From: Coprinopsis marcescibilis
Lineage: Eukaryota; Basidiomycota; Agaricomycetes; Agaricales; Psathyrellaceae
Reading direction: 5' to 3'
DNA: 64,000 nt
Assembly: GCA_004369085.1 (NCBI GenBank)
Contig: ML210274.1
Location: 23,663-87,662 of the forward strand
Part shown: piece after piece, positions 47,802 through 58,101 of the stretch
Position numbering within the stretch: position 1 is the first letter of the stretch
Layout of the letters: each line of letters opens with the position of its first letter
Translations under genes and position numbers: made by a program
The notes under the pieces: generated by a model
Database searches by the model: none
Told to the model about the DNA's origin: nothing
Seen by the model: the letters and a program-made list of their open reading frames with translations, nothing else

Positions 47802-50027
47802 ATGAGCTACGGGCCCGCCCTTTGTGCTGTACTTGGGATCGTCTTCACTTACATAGTGATTCGAAAGCGGAATTGGAATGCGAGATGTCGAGGACTTCCT
47901 CTCCCGCCAAGCCTCAAAGGTCTGCCGATTCTTGGGAACGCACTTGATGTTCCGATATTGTTTAATTGGGAGGTGTATCGCCAGTGGGGCGAGCAACTAG
48001 GTGAGCTCAGGCGGTCTGATGGGATTTTTGTTTGTAGGCGAGCTGAATTGAACGATGTACGGTGGACTAGGTTCCGATGTTGTCTATGCGGATGCGTTTG
48101 GGACTCCTATTGTTGTTTTGAACACCCGCAAGGCCGCAGTAGAGATATTGGACATTCAGTCTGCGGCGACCTCGAGCAGGTGGGCTTTAACTTTGTGGAG
48201 AATACCAATTTGTTTGTTTAACATCCTTTGCAGGTTCTCTGCCCCAATGGCATGCCAATTGTCGGAGTTTTTTTTTGCTAAATCCATCCGCCTCTTCTCA
48301 TACTACTCTATATCTACACTCCAGGATGGGTTGGGGGTATATCCTTCCTCTCGCACCGTACGACGCAGACTTTCGCGCCAAACGAAAGTTGTTCCAGAAA
48401 CATTTTCATCCACTGGATCCTAGTCTCTACCGAATGGGGATAACCAATAACTTACCTGGGCTGCTCAATGAATTACTGGAGAATCCGGAAGGATATCGAC
48501 AAGCCAACCTTCGGTGGGTTTTCGTTTCCTCGCCCTCATGCCTAACTAACTTTAGTTCGTCCACAATGCTCGTTAGGTTTATTGCGGGGGTGATCTTCAG
48601 ACTTGCGTATGGGATCCACGGAGCAGATGAGATGGATTACTATATCGACCTCACTGAAAAGGCGCTGGCTACGGCTGTTGCTGCGTCTAGTCCCGGGGCG
48701 TTCTTTGTTGATATTTTCCCGTTCTTGAAGTATGTGCCGGGATGGTTTCCTGGAGCTGGATTCAAGCGGAAAGCGAGCGAATGGCGTAAACTTTCTGATC
48801 GGTTTGCGGAAGAGCCTTTCGTAGATTCGCTCGAGCAAATGGTAAGTCATAGTGTCAGTCACTGGGAAGGCTTCTAATTAGACCACCGCCTCCTAGCATT
48901 CGGGCAGAGGAGAAACCTCGTTTGTTTCTAGAGCCTTTGAAACGGTATACGCCGATGGAACTGGAAGCGAAACAGCTCGCCGACACATCAAAGAAGTTGC
49001 GGCATCTTGCTATGCTGGTATGTCAACTGTATCTATCAATTGTTTCCCTGTTCAAATTCCAAGTGCATGATCTGATTCAGCTGGAACCGAAACGACTCTT
49101 GGAACGTTGGACTTCTTCTATCTGGCCATGACACTTTACCCTGAAGTCCAGGTCAAAGCTCAGAAGGAACTGGATGACTATTTGAAGGGGGAGCGCCTTC
49201 CCAATTTCGAAGACGAACCTCATTTGCCGTATATCTCAGCGATAGTGAAGGAAGTCCTTCGGTGCGTTCGCTCACGAGTTGTGGTTGTACATAAAACCTA
49301 ATGTTAGGTCCCAGTTGGCAGCCAGTCGCACCATTGGGTCAGTTACTATCTTGATTGAATATGGGTAGTACACTAAAAGGCCTTTAGGCGTCCCTCATCT
49401 TTCCACAGAGGATTGTTTCTACAATGGCTACTTCATTCCCAGAGGGTCTGTGATTCTAGCAAACCAATGGTATGTTTCAAACTTCAGCATAAGCCACTTT
49501 CCCTTTCCTGGTTGGGGAGTTCTTAGCTAAAGGAAACCCGCAGGGCTATGTTGTACGACGAAATGGAGTATCCTGAGCCAGAGATATTCAGTCCGGAGAG
49601 ATATCTAACTCAAGATGGCCAAATTTGTCAGGAGGCTCCGAAACCAGAATCTATCGCTTTCGGGTTTGGACGCAGGTAAATCGTCAACGTTGATGTCCTT
49701 CGTGTTTTTGTGGAAAACTAATTCGAACTCTATCTCTATCTCTCGCAGAGTCTGCCCTGGCGCTCATATGGCGACGTCTGGGCTGTTTATGACCATAGCT
49801 TCTATCCTGAGTGTATTTTCGATTGGGAAGATGCAGGATGTGGACCCGGTGAAAGATATCAGGCAGGGAATTACTCGGTGAGTTGAACTTTGCAGACTAG
49901 TGATATGTGCGCACTCATAGGTCGTCCATTCTCGATTCCATTGACTAGATCCCCAGCCGAGTTCAAGTGCGAAATAAAAACCCGCTCGCAGAATGCGAAA
50001 ACGTGGATTGGGAACCTTGCGTTGTGA
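47802..50027 (+). CDS. Cytochrome P450 monooxygenase (intact tandem copy 2)
   Basis: Haem-thiolate monooxygenase of about 500 residues in the O-methylsterigmatocystin-oxidoreductase-like group common in Agaricomycetes. The N-terminal anchor is MSYGPALCAVLGIVFTYIVI, followed by the hinge LPLPPSLKGLPILGNAL. Exons join as QLGSDVVYADAFGTPIVVLN, MGWGYILPLAPYDADFRAKR and FIAGVIFRLAYGIHGADEMD. The I-helix is CYAAGTETTLGTLDFFYLAM, the K-helix EVLR, followed by WQPVAPLGVPH. The PERF element is FSPERYLT. The haem-binding exon reads AFGFGR then RVCPGAHMATSGLF. The last exon ends QNAKTWIGNLAL, stop at 50027. About a dozen short introns. It is expected in the endoplasmic reticulum membrane and needs a P450 reductase. 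Substrate unknown; no biosynthetic cluster genes flank it. Confidence 0.88.
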
Positions 50028-50431
50028 TTAGGATCCGGAGCTGTTGTGGACTTTTTAGGAGGTTCTGTGTTCTGTGAAGGGCGAGGTGAATGACTGCGTG
50101 TTTAAATAGAGGATACACCATACGAGGCTTCCTCTAGTACTTCCGTATGCTGACTGAAGAAGACTTCCGGGTTGGGGCGGCTAGTTATGATAATTCTGAC
50201 CTCGACAATTTGTGAATAAAATATTGTCCTACGAGGGTCATGATACAGCCTTGACCTAGATATCGAGGGGCAGGAGGTAACATGATGTACGTCTCTATTA
50301 CGACAGCATTCATAGCACAATTTCCTTACCCTTTATGCATCGACTTTCACTCGCCATTGGCCAAGAAATCAACGTCACCATCCCACTGCATGGAAATAAA
50401 GTACATCGATGATACAAAAAATCTAAGACTT
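50028..50431. other. Convergent spacer between P450 and CHAT genes
   Basis: About 400 bp between two convergent 3' ends. No feature beyond probable UTRs. Confidence 0.4.
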
Positions 50432-53400
50432 TCATATTCCAAAATGCACAAATGGGACCCAACGGTGAAATCCCTTCCCTTGCTTTTGCAACTCTTCTAT
50501 TGCAAGACTGAGTCCACGAGCAGCATCAGCTACCTTTGGCGGTCTTGTTGTTCCATGTCTAAAGAGATATTTGTAGAAGATATCTGCCACAACTGGTGCG
50601 TCTTCATCATGGATTGACCTAGTGTTTTAGTTAATATCCACATCATCCACTAGTTGACACATTTTTGCTCACCACATGGTGCCGACAACACTTTGAAACC
50701 AGCGAACATCATGGTGGCTGTCAGAGTCAAGGACTCATCTGGCCGTGCTTCGTCGCTCATAGCAGTTTGGCATGCACTGAGAAACGCAAGGGCGGCCATC
50801 GATGTCTGGCACTGTTGGATGATGTTCAACATTGTCAACTTGCCGCCGCTGAGAAGGAGTGTGCTCTTCAGAGGATCTTCCGGGTGCTGTACTCCATGGC
50901 AGCCGAAGTGAACAAAGGAAGATCTTCGAATCTCCTTGAGAACCTCTTCGTTGGTGACTGACTGATGCGGTTTACCGTTGCCTACATACTGAGTTAGATT
51001 CTCAGGAGTAGGGACGTGTTGGCGGATCCTCTTGAGCTCGTGCAACGTGTTTGGAAGTGGGGCGGCGCCTATTCCAGTACTCTCTGGCTCGATAACGGCG
51101 AGGAACCGGAAGTCAGCTGGCAATTGTTGGAGGGGCACCATGAGGTCTTGTGGCGTATAGCAGTAGGAAGAGATAGCATAGTCCAGCAAGGTGTCTTTTG
51201 TCCCTTCCTTTGCGTAATCACCAGCTGCGTGGATGGGCAGGAAACAGAACAGGCCAGATGGGCACCACCAGATTCGTTGAGGGTTAAGTGTCTAATAACG
51301 CGATATGATAGTCAGTGAGTTTTGAGTCTTGACTTGGGGGATAGCTAGTCGCACCACTATACCTTTTGCAGTTTGAGGGTCCGAATGACGGGGGCGACAA
51401 CTCCTGCCCATAGGACACCGAGGATGTAACGGAAATCGTCGTCCATTATAGTCCCAGCATTATATAGACGGCGTCCCTTCAGTCGGTGATCGCGCGATAG
51501 GGTGTCTTCAATGTCGCGTATTGTTTCGGTACGAATCCTTCCTCCTTTAGCTAGCTGCTGGACTGCTTGCTTGAGTACTCCCAATATGCCATGATTGATT
51601 TCCAGCAACGGAACATGAAACAATGACCCGCCAGTGCTCATGATCACAGCGTCGCATCCCGCGGCGCTATCATTCAGCAAGACCACAGGTCCATTCGTCG
51701 CAGAATTTTTGAGTAGATCGAATGTAGGAGGTAGAAGAAAGTCGTGAAGCCCGTCAATATTTCTGATACGACTCAGCAGCTCTTCACGCTGCTGCACCAA
51801 CGGGTATATTGCCTCCTCAGCCTGGTCAACTGCCGGAGCGGTGCTTTCATGACTGGCGGCCTCCAAGCGCTGTGAGACTACGCGGTATTTGCCGGCGAGC
51901 TCTGGGTCGATCACCGCAAGCTTGTCAATAGGAGGCCGAAGCTGGAGCGCCTGAGACCAAAATGTCGACCGCGCTGTGGAAAAGAAAACGACCGAGGTTT
52001 CGAGATCCTGTCTCTCAATGGCGTAGCGAACCGCATCATTGGCCAGACTGTTTGCGGCTCTCAGGACGCTTTGTCGTTCTGCAAGAGTAAGATCGAGAGA
52101 GGAAAGGGAAGGGAGCATTCCCACTGTGTGGCGGTAAGCCTGAAGGGTCGATGGCCGATTATACTGTCGGTTAAATCTCGCTCTTGCCCACGAGAGCCGG
52201 AAGCGCTCAAAGAGCGGCCCTACTTCGTTCTGGGCGACCGCTTCAAGAACGTTGTATGCACTGTCAAAGTCTTCTTCGTTGCTGCTCTGGCGATATTTGG
52301 TATGAAGTGTTTGGAACAGACTTCCATGGACTGTACACCAGTGATAGTGTGTCGCGCCAATCAGCGAAGATGCCTTCTGGAGAAGCGAGATGCTCTCTTC
52401 GAGGTCTTCGGGATCCCCCTCCGCTTCGAAACGTGTCCGTAGCGCATTCCCCAGGTTGCTAAGTGAGGTTGGGTACCGAGGGCTTGGGGGTAGCTCCAAC
52501 TTCGATGAGCTCCGAAGAAGCGTTATCGCCTCTGCTATGTCCTTCGAGTCACCTTTGCGTGTATAACGATCCGAGAGGGCAGCCGCCAAGTTTTCCAGGG
52601 ATGACGTGCGTTCTGGATTAGGATGTGGTCGTAACTCTACCGCTTCACGCAGGAATATGATGGACTCCTCTAGATGCTGGTCGGCCTTTGAAAAGGGAAG
52701 AAGGGTGGATAGGTAAAGACCTAGATTGTTAAGTGTTTTTGCGCGACTAGGGTGAGTAGATGGCTGGTGTTTCAACGCATTTCGGGAAAGAGAAATGGCT
52801 TCATAGACATCCTCCACGTTTCCCCGACGAAGGTAGCGCGCATATACGCAGCCTGCTAGATTGTCGAGTGCGGCAGCGTGGTCGGTATGTCCAACATGCC
52901 TCAGCAGAGCCTTCCGGCCGAGGCTGATGCACTCCTCCAGGTCCCGGAAATTGCCGTTGATGTTGAAGGCGGCTCGCAGGGCGGCCGAAAGGTTGCCCAG
53001 TATGGATGATTGATGCTCTTCATCTCCATTGCTCAATAACAAGGCCCGTCGGTAGATTCTAATGGCTTCCTCGAGATCCTCCATCGTGTGCTTCGAGTCG
53101 TACCGGGAAAAAAGTCCTCGCGCCAGGTTGTGAAGTAATGCGGAATGGGAAATGCCGACGTGATTTGCGGTTTGGGAAAGCCTACGGCAAAGGGAAATGG
53201 CATCGTCGAGGTCATCAGGATTCTGTGTACGCTCAAATCGAGCCCAGAGACCACAGTAATGGTTATTGGCCGTTAGCCCATGCAAAGGATGGGGAGGTGG
53301 CCTGAGATCCAGAGCTTCCTGAGAGAGTTCGATGGCGTCCTCGACATCTTGAAAGTTCCCCGTATGATTAAAGCGAGCGAGGTGGGAAATGCACAGGTTG

Positions 53401-54574
53401 GTGAGTGATTCTGCACGTCTTGGATGTGGTGTAGGTCTGTAAACCAAGGATTTACGAAGGAGATGAACGGCACTTTCGACTTGAATAAGGTCTCCTTGAA
53501 TCATGCCGACACCACGAGTGTACGGGTCATTGCCCTTTTTATCGATTTCCGTCTCCTGTTTCCAACTATCCAGCACTTGGTTGATCCCACCCTGGTCACC
53601 GTACTCCAAAAACATGATCCAACCAATGTGGCCCAGGGACTGCGAACAGAAGTACGCGAGTGGGCCATCATCGTCAAGCAACAGCTCCTTTGCGTCAGAG
53701 AGCTGGTCGGTAGCGAGGTCCAAGTCACCGCGTCCCTCTCGCCCTTGTTTGATCGCCTTAAGGACGAGGGCGTTTTCGAGACAGAGTATGACTTGACATC
53801 GCTGGGAGGCACCGATTTCTTCATCAGATGCAAGTATTTCACAAGCGACGCATACGTTGTAGTCCAGCTGGTCGATATCGATGGACTGTCGGTGCTGGTT
53901 CAGTAAGTGATAGGCCGTCTCCACCATGTCTGGGCACGCCGCAAGTAGATCAGCGGCAGAATCTCGCAACTAGAACATTAAGTATAAGCGAATCAAGACA
54001 GTCAGTAATTCAAGCAGAATGGTACACACCATCTCTGCCGCTACGAGTGTGGCTGCTGGAACTTCCGAGTCCGCTAGGTAGTTCCTGCACAAATCCAAAT
54101 CCTCTGCCCAGCCAAAGTGGGCATACCGCATTGTTAAGCATTTCATCGTGAGGCATTTTGCTACGGCCTTCATCTGAGGATCGACACTCTCGTTGTGGAG
54201 CACTTCCTTCAAAAGCGTAAGGGCTGTCTCCAATGCATCCATATCCATCCCATTCTTGACCTCATTTATGGCCTGGTCAAGCTGAGCCAAGCTTGAGGCA
54301 GCATTCACCCTGGGTGCATCGGCCGAATCCATGTGGCAAGTGCTACGCCGATTCATCAGCAAATTCTCGCACTTCAGGGATTGAAATAGCTTACTGTCTA
54401 AGTCCTCTCGGGTACTACTAAGCGGACTCTTGAATCTTGGCTTAATGTCGAAAGTGTGAGACACAGTTTAGGTGGCTTTTAAATGCAGCTGAGGATGCTG
54501 TTGGCACTGGCAGTGCACCGCTGTGGTGACGACAACGCAGATTACTTACCCCCAGTTTTATGTGGTTATTCATA
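50432..54574 (-). CDS. TPR-CHAT protein (caspase-like), with apparent -1 frameshift in the CHAT domain
   Basis: Very long protein of TPR-like repeats followed by a CHAT (caspase HetF-associated) domain. The start MNNHIKLG at 54574 splices to RFKSPLSSTREDLDSKLFQ. The central exon (about 53967-51358) holds at least a dozen TPR/Sel1-like units of the form RAESLTNLCISHLARFNHTG and RAKTLNNLGLYLSTLLP. The CHAT domain begins RIWWCPSGLFCFLPIHAAGD and has the expected His in SSFVHFGCHG and Cys in AFLSACQTA. At 50695-50700 the frame breaks: MMFAGF is read in frame 0, but the conserved continuation QSVVGTMW and the last exon (DEDAPVVADIFYKYLF to HFGI, stop 50432) lie one base back. Without a shift the protein ends about 11 residues on. 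CHAT proteases act in cell-death-like responses in other systems; that role here is inferred. Confidence 0.8.
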
Positions 54575-54749
54575 TTAGTACTTTCCGAACCATCTGATTT
54601 GGACAGGAGAACCCTTTGTGATGCTGCGGACAATCATAAGGAAGATTTCCTTCCGCAACAAGGGTCTGAAGACTGAAGTTAAGTAAATAATCAAAAAGAA
54701 TCCAGAAATGACGTTATGTATACCGCATGACTCTATGAGACCATCGAAT

Positions 54750-57480
54750 CTACTGCATTTGACTCGCCCCCGCAAGAACCAAAAGCCTGACAATTTCCCC
54801 ATGACCATTTTTCGCCGCTTTCCCGAGCGCTGTTAAGCCGTCTTCGTCAACAAGATTCACATCCACAGCTTTCCCCTTCAACAGCGCCTTCACCACCTCC
54901 GCATGTCCTCGCAGCGAGGCAGCCATCAGCGCTGTATCACCATATGAATCAGCAGCATTGACATTGCCACCTCCGACCTCGACGAGTTCCCTGACAACCT
55001 GGGTATATCCCTCCCTCGACGGCCTCATGAGAGCCGTCCAGCCATCTTCGTCGCAAGCTTCAATGTCGATGCCATCCACCCCAAGCAGCGCCTTCACAAC
55101 GTCCAAATGGCCCTTTCCCGCAGCGTAAAGAAGGGCCGTAGATCCCGCCGAGTCTTTATGGTTCACCTCGATCTCCGAAAGTGACGTGAGGGCATTGACG
55201 ATGTCGATGTGACCGTTACTCGAGGCCTTTGTTAGAGCCGTCCCTCCATCGTTATCTTCTGCATTCACGTCAACCCCATCGACGTCCAGCAGCAGCTTCG
55301 CCGCTACGAGATGGCCACGCTCGCATGCTAGCATCAAAGCTGTAGCCCCCAACGTCGTTCTTGCGTTGATATCTGAACCAATGTCTGAAGGTACCAGTAG
55401 AGGGAGGAAGAGTTGGGGAAAGTCGAAAGCAGCGGCGACGTGCAGAGAGTTTAACTTGTCCCATCCGTGGTACCAGACTGGTTGCTGGAGGGGATAGTGC
55501 CGGCACAGGAGGATGAATGTTTCGACTGTGGGTGGGAGAGAGTGCGATTGGGAGGCATGGTGCGGCCAGTTGGAATGCGAGTATTCGAGTAGGGGGATTG
55601 TCTTGAGATCTGAATCGATGGTACGGGAAGGGACGGATTCGAGAGCGTGAAAGTTGCATTGGAGGAGCCGTGCGGCACAGACGGAGGCGAGCAGGTGGTG
55701 CGGGTTGTCGTTGTAACGGGAAATATAGGGGAGGAGAAAGTCCTTTGCTGTATAATCTTTTGCGCCAGAGAGTTAGAAGACAAAAACGCTAGGAGTGGCA
55801 GCAGGTGACTCACGAACTAGACGGACCAGCTTGCTCTCAGGATCGAGAGTTACAAGCCCACAGCAAAGAGAGAGGACGGAATCTTCGTCGACTATTCGTT
55901 CCGGATCATACTGATATGTTTCTGGACACGCGGCGATGGCGCATTGGAGTTCCTCCATTGTCAGGGATCGACGACCATGGAGAAGCCAAAGAAGGATTGA
56001 CTTGGCAATGTTTGCATTGGGCTGTCGCTCGATACGATCCATCGTGGTTTCGTACATGTCATGGACACCAGCTGGCAGTCGCTCCAGAGTGGCTCGTAGA
56101 TCCTTAACAGTTAGGCAGTCTCGAAGCATTTCGAGCTGTAATGATGCCACAAGAAACCTGAATATCGATTTGTCAGTTACAAGTAACGCATGGATTGAAG
56201 GAGCAAACATACATCCCAGATGACTTCTCAAGGAGCTTTGATACAATCTCCGTCTTCAACTCCTTTTGATTAAAAAGCCTGCGCAGGGCAGGGATCGATG
56301 CGAGCTTCTGCTCGACCAATAGCACAATATCGCCGTCCTGAACGACAATATCGATGAAGACGGCCTTGGGAACAAGGTCCTTCAGGGAAGCCAGTGGGCG
56401 GGACGTTATGAAGAAGCGGACGGGAAGTGTAGCCAATGCTGATATAATGTCGATTTGTGCGTCATTCTGCGCCTCGTCCAGTCCGTCCAAGATACAGAAG
56501 GTCGCAGTGAAGATGTTTGACGATGAAATCACCCGCAAGAGCTCCAGCAGCTCGGCTTGTGAGGGATGCGTGCCTCGACGTTTGTGGGTCTCGTAGAGAG
56601 GCTTGATGAAGGTGATAATGGAAGGGTGGTCCTCGAGGAGTTGCTTGAGCATGGCGGCAAGGATGTCTTTGACCGAAACTGGGTCTGTATAGCGGCAGTA
56701 GGCGTAGATGACTGCTATCTCCTTGCTAGTATCCGATAACTGGAGGAGGTGGTCAATTACGAGGGATCTGAGGGGGAATTGGGAGGGCTGATGAGTCGAC
56801 TGCCGACAGAGTAAAAGCAAGGACTCACGCCAATACAGTCTTCCCAGCGCCAGCTATAGTAAAACCGTAACCCGTTGAGCGTAGCAATTAAAATAAACAC
56901 TTGGTTACTCACGCATTCCAGTTCCCCACAATATCCCGCCCTCCGTGATCCACAGTTTGAAGTGAGAACCTCGCAGAAGCCAAATCCCTGTCTTTGGTGC
57001 CCTCTTGCTGAATGTATCGATTTGAATAATACGAAAGGTGACCTTGGTGAGCCATTTGACGATAACGTCGAGTTCTGCTGGCGGATTTAGACGACAAGGA
57101 CTTTGAAGATGGAAAGTAGAACATGCTCACCGTCGTCGGCTAGTGCATGGTAATGGGTGACGTTATTGACCACGGTGCTATCTCCTCCCACTATATTCAC
57201 AGTTGCGCTGTCATTTAGCTGGATTTGCTGGGCCTTGGCAAACGCATGAATCTCGTTTCTGACTGGGCCATGAACAGGAGATTGGGTTGCAGTCGGTGAG
57301 GTTTCTGGGTGCGATGATGACGCCGTAGTTTCCTGCTGGGAAATTTCGTCTTGCTGCGGGTGGATTTGGGTTCGAGATCTCGAACGTTTCTTTGTTTTAC
57401 GCTGTCATAACGATTAATATATACATACTAGAGTTGTTGTTGGAATTGAAAAGCACCTTTTGAGAGAGATTTGATCCCAT
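54750..57480 (-). CDS. NACHT-ankyrin repeat NLR-like protein (NLR 3)
   Basis: Head-to-tail with the CHAT gene, same strand. The first exon (57480-57457) is 8 codons, MGSNLSQK, a myristoylation-type start. Exon 2 (57401-57131) is basic, then Gln/Ser/Thr-rich, and ends with a beta-like stretch (QIQLNDSATVNIVGGDST). The NACHT lead-in is VKWLTKVTFRIIQIDTFSKR and GILWGTGM. Walker A is PGAGKTVLA and Walker B is FCILDGLDEA. The winged-helix region carries FLVASLQLEMLRDCL and SVLSLCCGLVTLDPE. A linker leads to about six ankyrin repeats (GATALMLACERGHLVAAKLL; GSTALLYAAGKGHLDVVKAL), stop at 54750. Same architecture as NLR 1. A regulatory role in non-self or damage sensing is inferred from the family and from the CHAT neighbour. 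Confidence 0.88.
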
Positions 57481-58101
57481 TTTCCGATACCATGCTTTCA
57501 GATGAGAGCGTTTAGTCGGAAGAATGGATGGGAACGGTGCAGAAGAAGAAATCACCCCCTTCCGCAACGGGCCTTCAAAGTTCATGTGACCATCAGGGGG
57601 CGCTTGATGGCGTAGAGTCGGCAAATCGATGCGTGGAGATCAGGGCCTCAGGCGCACTACAAAATCATTTTTCAGCGGACTTCCAGAGTGAGTTAAGTTT
57701 CGTAAAGGCGTACCGCCGGCCGATTAAAGTTTTAAAGGGGGAGTTCTGAGTGAGTAAATGACCATCCTACGTCATGGTTCCGTCGCTATATCTACTGGAT
57801 GCAGAATAGACATTGCACTGTGCACTCGACAGTGAACTTTATGTTGCAAAGGGGAGAGAAAACAAAAAGTCAAATGGGACGGGACGCCACCTGCCAGGAA
57901 CGAGATCGAATCTTATCTTATCAGTGTCAAGTTTAATCTACCTCACGCTCGGCGCTGCTTTGTCGTCATCGTCGTCTCATCTCGCGTTTGCCGTTCATCT
58001 GCCATCTGGCCTGAGGGGATTATCGCGATTCGCTATATACTTGCACTCCGAGTCAGGATGCTGTCCGTCAATCTCCTTCCCGACTTTCACCTCCTGCCTC
58101 G
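57481..58101. other. Divergent intergenic region between NLR 3 and permease
   Basis: A shared 0.6-kb upstream region for two divergent genes. It contains the GATA pair listed separately. Open frames within it lack support. Confidence 0.45.
57911..57924 (-). promoter_or_regulatory. Tandem GATA motifs upstream of the permease
   Basis: TCTTATCTTATCAG, i.e. CTGATAAGATAAGA on the minus strand, lies about 180 bp before the permease ATG. GATAAG pairs are the classic binding pattern of nitrogen-regulatory GATA factors in fungi, which fits an amino-acid transporter. Binding itself is inferred. Confidence 0.5.
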
